Source: an uncultured Thermomicrobiales bacterium (GTDB taxonomy: Bacteria; Chloroflexota; Chloroflexia; Thermomicrobiales; UBA6265). From it: DNA of 22,358 bases. A model generated the notes under the pieces. The model saw nothing but the letters and a program-made list of their open reading frames with translations, was not told the origin of the DNA and ran no database searches. Numbering within the stretch: the stretch's first letter is position 1; the number at the start of each line of letters is the position of its first letter. Positions 7,413-14,744 of this stretch are shown in pieces. The translations under genes and the position numbers were made by a program. The stretch is from contig CADCWI010000083.1 of assembly GCA_902806355.1 (NCBI GenBank), positions 318 through 22,675 on the forward strand. The letters are read 5' to 3'.

Positions 7413-8069
7413 ATGGATCTTTGGTCGTTGCTGAAGGCGCTCGGGCGCGCCTGGTGGCTGATCACCGGGGCTGCCGCGTTATCGGCGGCGGGCGCCTGGT
7501 TCTTCCTCCCGGATGCCCCCTTCCAGGCAACGGTGCAAGCGTCCGTCATCCTTCCCGGTGACCTCGAACGCCCGGGGCGAGCGGAGCGCCCGGAACTGAT
7601 GGTGCTGGACGATCTTCTGCCGCTGGTGGGGTCGCCCGTGTTCGCGGAGCTGGTCCACCGCTCCCTGACATTGCCAGCAGGTGAGGAGATGAGCGTCGGG
7701 GACGTTCAGGAGACGCTGTCCGGGTCGCGATACAGCCGGATCCTCTCGGTCACCGTGTCCGGTGCATCGGCGGAACGCGTTGAGGCAATCGCGGCGGCCG
7801 TCACGATTGCGATACCCGAGGCCGTGACGACATATCTGATCGCGCCGGGGGATACGCGACCCGCAATCAGGATCATCGACCCTGGAGCTGTCGCGGAGCG
7901 GCAATCCTTCCGCCGCTGGCTCTCGATCGGTGTGGTCGTCCTCTTTGCAGTGTTTGCTGTGGTCAGTGCAATCTGGGCACGAGAAGCGCTCAGCAAACCC
8001 ATGGCGCGTGAAAGCGTCCCTCATCCAGCGGCGGAAGCGTCCCTGCCGCTGAAGAAGTCAACCAGGTAG
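7413..8069 (+). CDS. Wzz-like polysaccharide chain-length/export protein
   Basis: A 218-residue protein with a transmembrane helix near residues 15-33 and a second near 169-190, with an extracytoplasmic domain between them. That topology and the N-terminal SLLKALGRAWWLI match the Wzz/PCP family that sets chain length or couples export of surface polysaccharides. It has no cytoplasmic tyrosine kinase domain with Walker motifs, and none follows. The extracytoplasmic part is shorter than in typical Wzz. The ATG is preceded by AAGGA at 8 nt, and the gene follows the sugar transferase by 61 bp, so the two are likely one transcript. Its last 49 bp overlap the 3' end of the convergent hisI. Confidence 0.72.
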   Translation: MDLWSLLKALGRAWWLITGAAALSAAGAWFFLPDAPFQATVQASVILPGDLERPGRAERPELMVLDDLLPLVGSPVFAELVHRSLTLPAGEEMSVGDVQETLSGSRYSRILSVTVSGASAERVEAIAAAVTIAIPEAVTTYLIAPGDTRPAIRIIDPGAVAERQSFRRWLSIGVVVLFAVFAVVSAIWAREALSKPMARESVPHPAAEASLPLKKSTR

Positions 8070-8956
8070 GGCCGGGTTCTCAGCTCATCGAGGTCTGCAC
8101 GGATCAGGTCAATTGGTTCGACGTCCGCCAGCGCGCAGGCTCGTGCGACGGAGGTCAGGGTCTCGTGCGCCCGGTCCCCGAGGCGGTCTTCCGAACCGGT
8201 AGCCCATCGATCGGCCAGCGCCCGGATCATCGACGCCGTCGTGGTGACGGGTGCAACATCATCCGACAGGATCGGCATCAACGCGCGATCGGGTCGCACA
8301 ACCTCCCACCTCACCCCAGCCCGGATACAGAGCAGAGCCGTCCAGTAGCAGACCTGGCCGCCTTCGAGGGCTACATCAGCCGTGAGGTCGTGATGACGGT
8401 GGCTGCCGTCGAGCGCACCGGCGAGTTCCTGGAGCTCGTCGCGAAGCCTGGGAGTGACATGGTCGTCCACCGCGTGAAGGAGGCGAGACGTTCCCGAGTG
8501 CCCAGTGTGGTCGATGTCGGCCAACTCCCGGTACGCATCCCACCACAGGCGAGTCACGGCGGCGATGCCGTCGTGCCGGCCATAAACATCGGCCGGATCG
8601 AACCAACGATCACGAATCGTCGAAAGCGATCCATTGGGCTCGAGCCGCCGGTAGAAGCATGTTGGGTAACCGTCGTGGCAGACGGCCCCCGTCTGTTCGA
8701 CCTCGATCTTGACCGAGTTGAGGTCGCAGTTGACGAAGATGCCCTGAACCTTCTGGACGTGCCCGGACGATTCTCCCTTGAACCAGAGCTGTTTGCGGCT
8801 CCGGCTCCAGTAATGTACGTATCCCGTCTCCCGGGTTCGGGCCAGGGCCTCGGCATTCATGAAGGCGAGCATCAGGACATCCCCGCTGGTCGCGTCCGTC
8901 GTCACGACCGGGACCAAGCCCTCTGAGTCGAAGCGGATCGGGAGATTGCCGGTCAT
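8021..8956 (-). CDS. hisI: Phosphoribosyl-AMP cyclohydrolase with C-terminal HisE/MazG-like extension
   Basis: The N-terminal 115 residues are HisI, which hydrolyses the adenine ring of phosphoribosyl-AMP. Zinc-site cysteines are Cys77, Cys93 and Cys100 in the CDLNSV and CHDGYPTC segments, with the usual spacing. The rest, about 195 residues, is an all-helical extension containing RDELQEL (Glu174, Glu177) and [12 protein letters not shown] (Glu198, Gln201). That pattern resembles the ExxE/ExxD metal site of phosphoribosyl-ATP pyrophosphatase (HisE/MazG superfamily), but with Gln where Asp is expected. Normal HisI-HisE fusions are about 200-230 residues, so 311 is long. The start overlaps hisF by ATGA, so translation is coupled. 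It is the last gene of the his operon. HisI is certain; the identity of the extension is inference. Confidence 0.93.
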   Translation of the reverse strand: MTGNLPIRFDSEGLVPVVTTDATSGDVLMLAFMNAEALARTRETGYVHYWSRSRKQLWFKGESSGHVQKVQGIFVNCDLNSVKIEVEQTGAVCHDGYPTCFYRRLEPNGSLSTIRDRWFDPADVYGRHDGIAAVTRLWWDAYRELADIDHTGHSGTSRLLHAVDDHVTPRLRDELQELAGALDGSHRHHDLTADVALEGGQVCYWTALLCIRAGVRWEVVRPDRALMPILSDDVAPVTTTASMIRALADRWATGSEDRLGDRAHETLTSVARACALADVEPIDLIRADLDELRTRPYLVDFFSGRDASAAG

Positions 8957-9750
8957 GGCGTTTCCATGGCTATGGGACGAACCGGCAAACCGTTCTGTGC
9001 CAGATGGTTCTTGACATCGCGGACGCGCATCGTCCCGAAGTGGAAGAGCGATGCGGCCATCACCGCGTCAGCGCGGCCCAAATGCAAAGCCTCCCCGAAA
9101 TGATCGAGCGTTCCGGCTCCACCGGAAGCGATCACCGGGACGTTGACGGTCGAGGACACGGCTTCGAGCAGGGAGAGATCGTATCCGGCAAGCGTGCCAT
9201 CCCGGTCCATGCTCGTGAGCAGGATCTCGCCAGCCCCGCGGCGCTCGACCTCCCTCGCCCATTCGACCACGTCGAGATTCGCGGGACGACGCCCACCGTG
9301 GGTGAACACCTCCCAACTTCCACCGTCGGCGCTCTGCCGGGCATCGATCGCGACGACGATGCACTGTCGTCCGAAGATGTCCGCGCCTTCGCTGATGAGC
9401 TCGGGTCGGGCGATCGCGGCAGTGTTGAGCGAGATCTTGTCCGCGCCGGAGCCGAGCAGGGCCCGGATATCCTCGACGGTGCGGATGCCGCCGCCGACCG
9501 TAAGAGGGATGAAGACCTGGTCGGCGGTCCGCCGTACGACATCCATCATGGTGCCACGGTTATCAGAGCTTGCCGTAATGTCTAGGAAGATGAGCTCGTC
9601 CGCGCCCTCGCGGTTGTAGACAGCGGCCATCTCGACCGGATCACCGGCATCGCGGAGATTAACGAATTCAACGCCTTTGACGACGCGGCCGTCGGTCACA
9701 TCAAGGCAGGGGATGACACGTACCGTGAGGTTGCTGAGAGCCGTGATCAT
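8953..9750 (-). CDS. hisF: Imidazole glycerol phosphate synthase, cyclase subunit
   Basis: TIM-barrel subunit of IGP synthase, which closes the imidazole ring with ammonia delivered from HisH, making IGP and AICAR. Catalytic Asp17 (RVIPCLDV) and Asp136 (VVAIDAR) correspond to the two essential aspartates of the family, and the phosphate-binding motifs VGGGIR and ASGGAG are intact. At 265 residues it is slightly longer than the usual 250-255, because of a short N-terminal addition. It overlaps hisA and hisI by ATGA on each side, which points to coupled translation. Confidence 0.97.
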   Translation of the reverse strand: MITALSNLTVRVIPCLDVTDGRVVKGVEFVNLRDAGDPVEMAAVYNREGADELIFLDITASSDNRGTMMDVVRRTADQVFIPLTVGGGIRTVEDIRALLGSGADKISLNTAAIARPELISEGADIFGRQCIVVAIDARQSADGGSWEVFTHGGRRPANLDVVEWAREVERRGAGEILLTSMDRDGTLAGYDLSLLEAVSSTVNVPVIASGGAGTLDHFGEALHLGRADAVMAASLFHFGTMRVRDVKNHLAQNGLPVRPIAMETP

Positions 9751-10484
9751 GATTCCACTCCCGGTGAGGGCGTAGCGGCGACGGCGAGAGCGTCCGGCAA
9801 GGCAATACGCCGTTGGTAGAGGGCGGCGCCGATGATCGCGCCGGCGGCGCCGGTTTCGCGAACCCGCTGCACGTCACTGAGGGAGCTGATGCCACCCGAA
9901 GCAATCACGCTTCCCGGGAAGCGTTCGATCATCAACGTCAGTGCTTCGATGTTGGGGCCTTGGAGCCGGCCATCCTGGTGGATATCCGTGAAGACGACGT
10001 GGGACAGGCCGAGCATGCCCAGGCGCTCGGCGAAGTCAACGGCACCGACTTCCGTCTGGTCGGTCCAGCCGTTCGCCGCCAGTTTGCCGTTTCGCGCGTC
10101 CAGGCCGACGGCGATAGCGCCCCCGAACTCGGTGATGGCTGACGCGACGAAGTCCAGATTACTGATCGCGGCCGAGCCGATGACGATCCGATCGACTCCA
10201 CTGGCACGGGCCTGGCGGGCGTCCTCCAAGGATCGGATGCCACCTCCTAGCTGGATCTGGGCAGAGACGGATGCACGGACGCGAGCGACCACTTCGCCAT
10301 TCTGGCGGCGTCCATCCCGGGCGCCATCCAGGTCGACGATATGAATCCATGCCGCACCGAGCGCCTCCCATCGTTTGGCGGCGTCAACGGGATCGGCATC
10401 GAAGACGGTTTCCTGGTCGAAATTGCCTTCGACAAGACGGACGGCCTTGCCGCCACGGATGTCGATGGCCGGATAGATGATCAT
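9747..10484 (-). CDS. hisA: ProFAR isomerase (phosphoribosylformimino-AICAR isomerase)
   Basis: TIM-barrel isomerase that converts ProFAR to PRFAR, the HisF substrate. Asp8 in [12 protein letters not shown] and Asp129 in VGLDAR are the expected acid/base pair. The phosphate sites QLGGGIR and ASGGI are present, and FTDIHQDG is intact. Length of 245 residues is normal. Actinobacterial PriA also works in tryptophan synthesis, and the sequence alone does not exclude dual function. The stop overlaps the hisF start; hisH is 51 bp upstream. Confidence 0.96.
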   Translation of the reverse strand: MIIYPAIDIRGGKAVRLVEGNFDQETVFDADPVDAAKRWEALGAAWIHIVDLDGARDGRRQNGEVVARVRASVSAQIQLGGGIRSLEDARQARASGVDRIVIGSAAISNLDFVASAITEFGGAIAVGLDARNGKLAANGWTDQTEVGAVDFAERLGMLGLSHVVFTDIHQDGRLQGPNIEALTLMIERFPGSVIASGGISSLSDVQRVRETGAAGAIIGAALYQRRIALPDALAVAATPSPGVES

Positions 10485-10535
10485 GCGCTTACGTATCTCC
10501 GCGGAACCAACGGAACCATATCCCGGTGCACATGC

Positions 10536-11132
10536 CTACGGGGTCCAGTCGACCCAGTGCCGGATGAGCCGGAGCCCTTCCTCACCGCTCTTTTCCGGAT
10601 GGAACTGGACCCCCCAGACGTGATCGCGGCCGACGATGCTCGGAAACCGCACGCCGTAGGCGGTTTCCGCCATGACGTCCGCGGTGTCGGCTGGGTGCAC
10701 GATGTACGAGTGAACAAAGTAGTAGTACGTCGGTGGGACACCAGAGAGAGGTGTATTGGCCGTAAACGAGGCGATGTTCCAACCGATCTGCGGCACCTTT
10801 ACGCTGGGCGGCAAGGAGCGCACGATTCCATCCAGCAAGCCGAGGCCGGTGGTCGGCCCTTCCTCCTGATCGCCGAACAGGAGTTGCATGCCCAGGCAGA
10901 CCCCGAGAAGTGGCTTCCCTTCGCCCACCGTGCTGGTGACAGCGTCCGCCAAACCCGATGTTCGCAGGCGGCTCATCGCAGCGGCGGCATTGCCGACTCC
11001 GGGCAGGACCACGCGATCGGCGCGGTTCACGATGTCCGGATCGCTCGTGATCGTCGTCTGCGCTCCGGCAGCCTCGATCGCTCGCTGGATCGATCGAAGA
11101 TTGCCCGCTCCGTAGTCCACAATGGCGATCAT
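10536..11132 (-). CDS. hisH: Imidazole glycerol phosphate synthase, glutaminase subunit
   Basis: Class I glutamine amidotransferase that supplies ammonia to HisF. The triad is Cys79 in GVCLGMQLL, His178 and Glu180 in VQFHPEKS. The start IVDYGAGNLRS and the oxyanion segment LPGVGN are typical of HisH. It is 198 residues, a normal length. The ATG overlaps the hisB stop by 4 bp. hisA, rather than hisF, lies directly downstream, a common H-A-F order. Confidence 0.96.
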   Translation of the reverse strand: MIAIVDYGAGNLRSIQRAIEAAGAQTTITSDPDIVNRADRVVLPGVGNAAAAMSRLRTSGLADAVTSTVGEGKPLLGVCLGMQLLFGDQEEGPTTGLGLLDGIVRSLPPSVKVPQIGWNIASFTANTPLSGVPPTYYYFVHSYIVHPADTADVMAETAYGVRFPSIVGRDHVWGVQFHPEKSGEEGLRLIRHWVDWTP

Positions 11133-11740
11133 GCGAGCATTCCTTTCGTCGATGGGATCGAGGTCTCAGAGCCTGTTACCGAGAACGCACCACGCAAGGC
11201 GACAGCTCCCGCCTTGAATATGGCCTCGGCGGCGTGATGAGCATTGCGTGCTCGGAGAAGGTCGATGTGCATCGTGAAACCGGCATTCATGGCTACGGCC
11301 CGCCAGAACTCCTCGACGAGGCTCGACGCAAAATCATGGCCGATGACGGGTTCCGGCATGTCGGCATTGAAGTCGAGAAACGGTCTGCCGGAGCAGTCGA
11401 TCACCACCCTGGCCAAAGCTTCGTCTAGGGGTGCATACGCAAAGCCGAAACGAGCGATGCCGGCTCGATCGCCGAGCGCCGCCCGGAATGCCTGCCCGAG
11501 GGAGATCCCCACATCCTCGACGGTGTGGTGCGGATCCATGGCGGCATCTCCCGATGCAGTCACGCCGAGGTCGAAGCGCCCATGGCGTCCCAACGCGTCG
11601 AGCATGTGGTCGAGAAACGGGACGCCAGTCTCCGCCTGAACCTTGCCGTCCGCATCAAGTCGCAGATGCAGCTCGATCGCTGTTTCCCCGGTTACACGGG
11701 AGATCATGCTCAGCCGCACCCGTGGTGTCTCATCGCTCAT
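11129..11740 (-). CDS. hisB: Imidazoleglycerol-phosphate dehydratase
   Basis: Monofunctional, manganese-dependent dehydratase of 203 residues that converts IGP to imidazole acetol phosphate. The metal-binding motifs are PFLDHML (His45), DPHHTVED (71-76) and NAHHAAEA (167-173), and STKG is near the C-terminus. There is no fused histidinol phosphatase domain as in enterobacteria. The start at 11740 (MSDETP) is chosen because homology begins there; the frame is open 243 bp upstream into hisC. The 28-bp gap to hisC and ATGA overlap with hisH show operon membership. Only a weak purine stretch precedes the ATG. Confidence 0.95.
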   Translation of the reverse strand: MSDETPRVRLSMISRVTGETAIELHLRLDADGKVQAETGVPFLDHMLDALGRHGRFDLGVTASGDAAMDPHHTVEDVGISLGQAFRAALGDRAGIARFGFAYAPLDEALARVVIDCSGRPFLDFNADMPEPVIGHDFASSLVEEFWRAVAMNAGFTMHIDLLRARNAHHAAEAIFKAGAVALRGAFSVTGSETSIPSTKGMLA

Positions 11741-11768
11741 CGGTCGTCCGTTTCCATGGTGGTGTAGA

Positions 11769-12890
11769 TCAGGTGGCCGCGCTGCCGGCGTATTGCATAC
11801 CGGTCGAGGCAAGGGCTGTCTGGAAATGGTGCAGGAACGTGGCGTTCTGATTTGAAGTGCCGATGCTAACCCGGAGGCAGGACCGGAGACCATACTTCGG
11901 GTCTGGGAAGTGGCGAACGAAGACCTTGTTGCTCGCCAGTGCCTGATGCACCGCGGCGGCATCATCAACCGGCAAGCGGACAAGCAGGAAGTTGGCGGCG
12001 GAGTCGTACGCCTGAACGCCGGGTATCGCGTTCAGTTGTCGCTGGAGCCGCTCTCTTTCCGCAGCCAGCGAGGCGACATTGCGCTGCAGATGCTGGAGGT
12101 CCGCGAGCGACGCGATTGCCACCTCGGTCGCGATCGCCGAAAGATTGTAGAAGGCAGGCGCCGCTCGCCTGAACCATGGCAGCAGGGATTCCGGGAAGAC
12201 ACCATACCCGACTCGGTATCCCGCGAGGCCGGCGAACTTGCTCATCGTCCGGAACAGGATGACGTTTGGATAGCGGTCCGCCAGGTCCAGATGTGTCGTG
12301 CCGCTGAACTCGGCGTAGGCCTCGTCGATCGCCACGACACATGGGGCGTTGGTCACGACGCGCTCGATGCTCGCCTTGCCGTACATCGTTCCCGTCGGGT
12401 TGTTCGGGTTACAGATGACGATCACCTTGGTGCGGTCGGTGACAGCCGCAAGGATGCCGTCGACATCGAGCGCGAACTCGTCAGCGGGACCGAGCGGGAC
12501 ATCGACCATCGTCGCGCCATGCAAGCCAAAAAGCGACCGATACACGCCGAACGTGGGATCGGAGATGATCACCTGGTCGCCGGGGTCGATGAGGGTCACG
12601 GCTGTGGTCGTGAAGACATCGTCCAGTCCCGCTCCGGCGACGATCCGGTGGGGGGAAGTTCCGACATAGTCCGCCAGCGCTTGGGTCAGGCGAGCCTGGC
12701 TGAAATCCGGGTACCGGTTGCCGGAGCGGAAGCGGTCATAGGCAGCCTGGGCTTTGGGAGAGAGCCCGAACGGTGACTCGTTCCAGTCCAACCGGATCGC
12801 TTCCGGATCCATGGCCGGGGAAGTCCCTGGCGCATACGCCAGAACCGGTTCGATGTGCGCACGTACCATCTTCTCGGGTGAAAATGTCAT
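11769..12890 (-). CDS. hisC: Histidinol-phosphate aminotransferase
   Basis: PLP enzyme that transaminates imidazole acetol phosphate to histidinol phosphate. Seen are LDWNESPFG near the N-terminus, NPNNPTG with Asn164, IDEAY with Asp189, and the TMSKFAGLAG segment with Schiff-base Lys218 followed by RVGYG. The C-terminal LRVSIG holds the carboxylate-binding Arg. It is 373 residues, a typical length. It sits between hisG (23 bp upstream) and hisB, consistent with a HisC role; side activity on aromatic keto acids is possible in such enzymes. Confidence 0.95.
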   Translation of the reverse strand: MTFSPEKMVRAHIEPVLAYAPGTSPAMDPEAIRLDWNESPFGLSPKAQAAYDRFRSGNRYPDFSQARLTQALADYVGTSPHRIVAGAGLDDVFTTTAVTLIDPGDQVIISDPTFGVYRSLFGLHGATMVDVPLGPADEFALDVDGILAAVTDRTKVIVICNPNNPTGTMYGKASIERVVTNAPCVVAIDEAYAEFSGTTHLDLADRYPNVILFRTMSKFAGLAGYRVGYGVFPESLLPWFRRAAPAFYNLSAIATEVAIASLADLQHLQRNVASLAAERERLQRQLNAIPGVQAYDSAANFLLVRLPVDDAAAVHQALASNKVFVRHFPDPKYGLRSCLRVSIGTSNQNATFLHHFQTALASTGMQYAGSAAT

Positions 12891-12913
12891 GACTTCGTCC
12901 GCGTCGCCTCGTG

Positions 12914-13807
12914 TCAGAGCAGGAGCTTGTCAAGGGCGGAAACCAGGATCTCGCTGGCACCGGCCTCGCGAAGCTTTTCGATCTTGTCCCAGAAGAGATC
13001 TTCCTCGATCGCCGCATGGACGGCGACCCATCCGGGCTCATCCAGTTTCACGACCGTTGGCGCCTTGAGGCCAGGCAAAACGGTCCTAATCTCTGCAAGG
13101 CTGGACTCGGGAGCGTTCATCATGACGTACTTGAAGCGGCGTGCCGCCTCGACGGCTCGTATCCTGAGGAGAAGGCGATCGATGTTCTGCCTGCGTGATG
13201 CGTCTTGCAGCGAAGCGGGATTGGCGATCAGGACCGCCTCGGACTCAAGGATGGTGTGGATCGGCCGCAGGTCGTTCAAATGAAGAGACGATCCGGTGGC
13301 GGTCAACTCGACGATCGCGTCGGCCAGGCCGAGTGCGGGAGCGACTTCCACCGACCCGCTGATCGTGATGATCTCCGGGCTTCCGCCGATCGAGCTGAAG
13401 AACTTTCGCGCCGACTCCGGATATGACGTCGCTATCCTGGCGTCGACGAGCTGGTCCGGCGAGGTGATGTCCGATTCCCTCGGTACCGCGACGACGAGCG
13501 TGCAGTACCCGAATCCCAGCGCCAACAGCTCCTCGACTTCGATTCCCTGCTCATGGACGAGGTTGCGTCCAACGATACCGAGATCGACGGTTTCCAAGCC
13601 GACATAATCGGGAATGTCATTGTCCCGCGCGTACAGGATGGAGAGGGGATAGTTGCGGGCCCTGGAGAAAAGCCGCTGGCCGTAACTTTCGAACTCGAGC
13701 CCGATATGGCGAAGGAGGTCGAGCGAGTGCTCGGTCAAGCGGCCGGAGCGCTGGATTGCCAACTTGAGCTGGTTGTCGCCGTTGATCAGGGACCGTGAGG
13801 CATTCAT
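12914..13807 (-). CDS. hisG: ATP phosphoribosyltransferase, long form
   Basis: First, committed step of histidine synthesis: ATP and PRPP give phosphoribosyl-ATP. LKLAIQRSGRL opens the catalytic domain; ELTATGSSLHLNDLRPI is the characteristic PRPP-binding region. The 297-residue length and the C-terminal ACT-like segment (PGWVAVHAAIEEDLFWDKI) mark the long, HisZ-independent form that is feedback-inhibited by histidine; no hisZ is present here. The ATG has no clear Shine-Dalgarno sequence, and it overlaps the stop of a 44-codon open frame by ATGA. As first gene of the operon its leader carries a large inverted repeat, described separately. Confidence 0.95.
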   Translation of the reverse strand: MNASRSLINGDNQLKLAIQRSGRLTEHSLDLLRHIGLEFESYGQRLFSRARNYPLSILYARDNDIPDYVGLETVDLGIVGRNLVHEQGIEVEELLALGFGYCTLVVAVPRESDITSPDQLVDARIATSYPESARKFFSSIGGSPEIITISGSVEVAPALGLADAIVELTATGSSLHLNDLRPIHTILESEAVLIANPASLQDASRRQNIDRLLLRIRAVEAARRFKYVMMNAPESSLAEIRTVLPGLKAPTVVKLDEPGWVAVHAAIEEDLFWDKIEKLREAGASEILVSALDKLLL

Positions 13808-13829
13808 GAGCTGGATCGTCTCGCTCGGT

Positions 13830-13862
13830 GCGCCGCTCGCGAGCTACGCAACGCGCCGCTCG
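13830..13862 (-). repeat. Direct repeat in the hisG leader
   Basis: GCGCCGCTCG occurs at 13830-13839 and again at 13853-13862, a 23-bp period, just upstream of the hisG start. The palindrome GCTCGCGAGC at 13835-13844 overlaps the first copy. A hairpin here would sit in the hisG ribosome-binding region, but a function is only a guess. Confidence 0.5.
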
Positions 13863-13890
13863 GTCCACGCCAGCGTTCAGGTTCGGGATT

Positions 13891-13971
13891 GGCCGGGAAG
13901 GCTGTGCCGGAAACGGCCGCCTCCATGTCTTGTACCATGCGCGGCGATCGGGACACAACCGCTTCCCGGCC
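13891..13971 (-). repeat. 10-bp inverted repeat enclosing the candidate his promoter
   Basis: GGCCGGGAAG at 13891-13900 is the exact reverse complement of CTTCCCGGCC at 13962-13971, leaving 61 nt between. The enclosed stretch contains a GCCG-TTTC-CGGC mini-hairpin and the -35/-10-like pair described next. In an RNA that crosses the whole region, the repeat would close a multi-branched structure. Confidence 0.55.
13929..13958 (-). promoter_or_regulatory. Candidate promoter of the his operon
   Basis: On the minus strand TTGTGT (13953-13958) and TACAAG (13929-13934) are 18 bp apart, each a partial consensus match. The predicted start near 13922 gives a leader of about 115 nt before hisG. No T-box or run of His codons typical of an attenuator is seen. 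Alternatively the operon could be read from the DUF983 gene upstream. Confidence 0.3.
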
Positions 13972-14003
13972 GGAGAATCCCCGGAGCCTTCGCCAGGACG
14001 GTC

Positions 14004-14432
14004 TCAATGGCGAGGCCGGCCGGAAATGTCCCCGGGCGGATGCAGGGCGACATCGAGCGCGATCCAGAGCAACTGGGCGATCGGGTAGAAGAGCAGCGGC
14101 ATCGCCACCGCCAACGTGATTCCCGTGAGCTGCATCCGAAGCACGCTCATGTCGGTTGCGGCGATCATCCAGATCACGAAGGCCACTGTAAGGAACTCGG
14201 TCGACACGAGGTTGATGACGTAGGCGCCGAGAAAGTAGCCGTCTTCGTACGCGTAGAGCGTGTGACATTCCGGACAGCGCTCCTTCACCGTGAACCATCC
14301 AGCGAAGACACCGCTGCCTCCGCAATAGGGACAGTGTCGCCGCACGGCCCGGCTGGAGGCGGTGAAGAACCGGTGCAAGGCGGAATCGGGAAGCGATACC
14401 CGGCGGGATGCCGGGTTAGGCGAGCTGCTCAT
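14004..14432 (-). CDS. DUF983 zinc-ribbon membrane protein
   Basis: A 142-residue protein with two CxxC pairs (Cys34/Cys37 in CPYCGGSGVF and Cys53/Cys56 in CPECHTLY) followed by the DUF983 signature YEDGYFLGAYVINL. Two transmembrane helices lie near residues 68-92 and 103-128. The cysteines suggest a zinc ribbon on one face of the membrane. Some relatives lie near cytochrome oxidase genes, but the family function is unknown. The start at 14432 is chosen because AAGG lies 6 nt upstream; the frame is open to 14591, but without recognisable sequence. It lies 196 bp upstream of hisG on the same strand. Confidence 0.85.
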   Translation of the reverse strand: MSSSPNPASRRVSLPDSALHRFFTASSRAVRRHCPYCGGSGVFAGWFTVKERCPECHTLYAYEDGYFLGAYVINLVSTEFLTVAFVIWMIAATDMSVLRMQLTGITLAVAMPLLFYPIAQLLWIALDVALHPPGDISGRPRH

Positions 14433-14744
14433 GGCGGACCTTCTCCGGTGGCTGCCTGACATGGCACCTGCATACCAGGTGCTCCAAGATCTGGCCTCAG
14501 AGCTACATTCCCGGACATCGACGCGCTGCCACCGGGAGTGAGCGGTGGCGTACACGAGTCGACGCGGGTGAAACGCGCCGCGGTGGTTCACCCGTAATCA
14601 TGACATGGTACAGTGCGAGCATCTGGTGATGAACTCGATCCCTGTCCCAAATTCTTCACGCGTGCCCTGTGCTCTCGCCTCCAAACCCGGTGAAGGCGGC
14701 AATCAGTGTGCCGGGAATCGTTCGTGCTTCCGAGGTGATACTAC
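14433..14744. other. Divergent intergenic region between DUF983 and comM
   Basis: Noncoding as far as I can see. Inverted repeats are GCACCTG/CAGGTGC at 14464-14482 (5-nt spacer, in the DUF983 leader), GCCACC/GGTGGC at 14528-14549, and GGGTGAA/TTCACCC at 14566-14593. A weak plus-strand promoter candidate is given separately. The density of dyads suggests regulatory sites, but none matches a motif I know. Confidence 0.4.
14587..14614 (+). promoter_or_regulatory. Weak candidate promoter for comM
   Basis: TTCACC at 14587-14592 and TACAGT at 14609-14614, spacer 16 bp, each four of six to consensus. The -35 overlaps the right arm of the GGGTGAA/TTCACCC inverted repeat, where a bound protein could interfere. 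The leader would be about 120 nt. Confidence 0.25.

Noticed and set aside
13808..14003. T-box or classical histidine attenuator upstream of hisG
   Set aside because: I found neither a T-box core sequence nor a run of histidine codons in a short leader frame.
13804..14325. 173-codon minus-strand frame overlapping DUF983 in another frame and ending in ATGA with hisG
   Set aside because: Most of it is a shadow of DUF983, which has clear zinc-ribbon and membrane motifs in its own frame. The last 44 codons could be a leader peptide, but they lack a ribosome site and are Arg/Ser-rich; kept only as part of the hisG leader finding.
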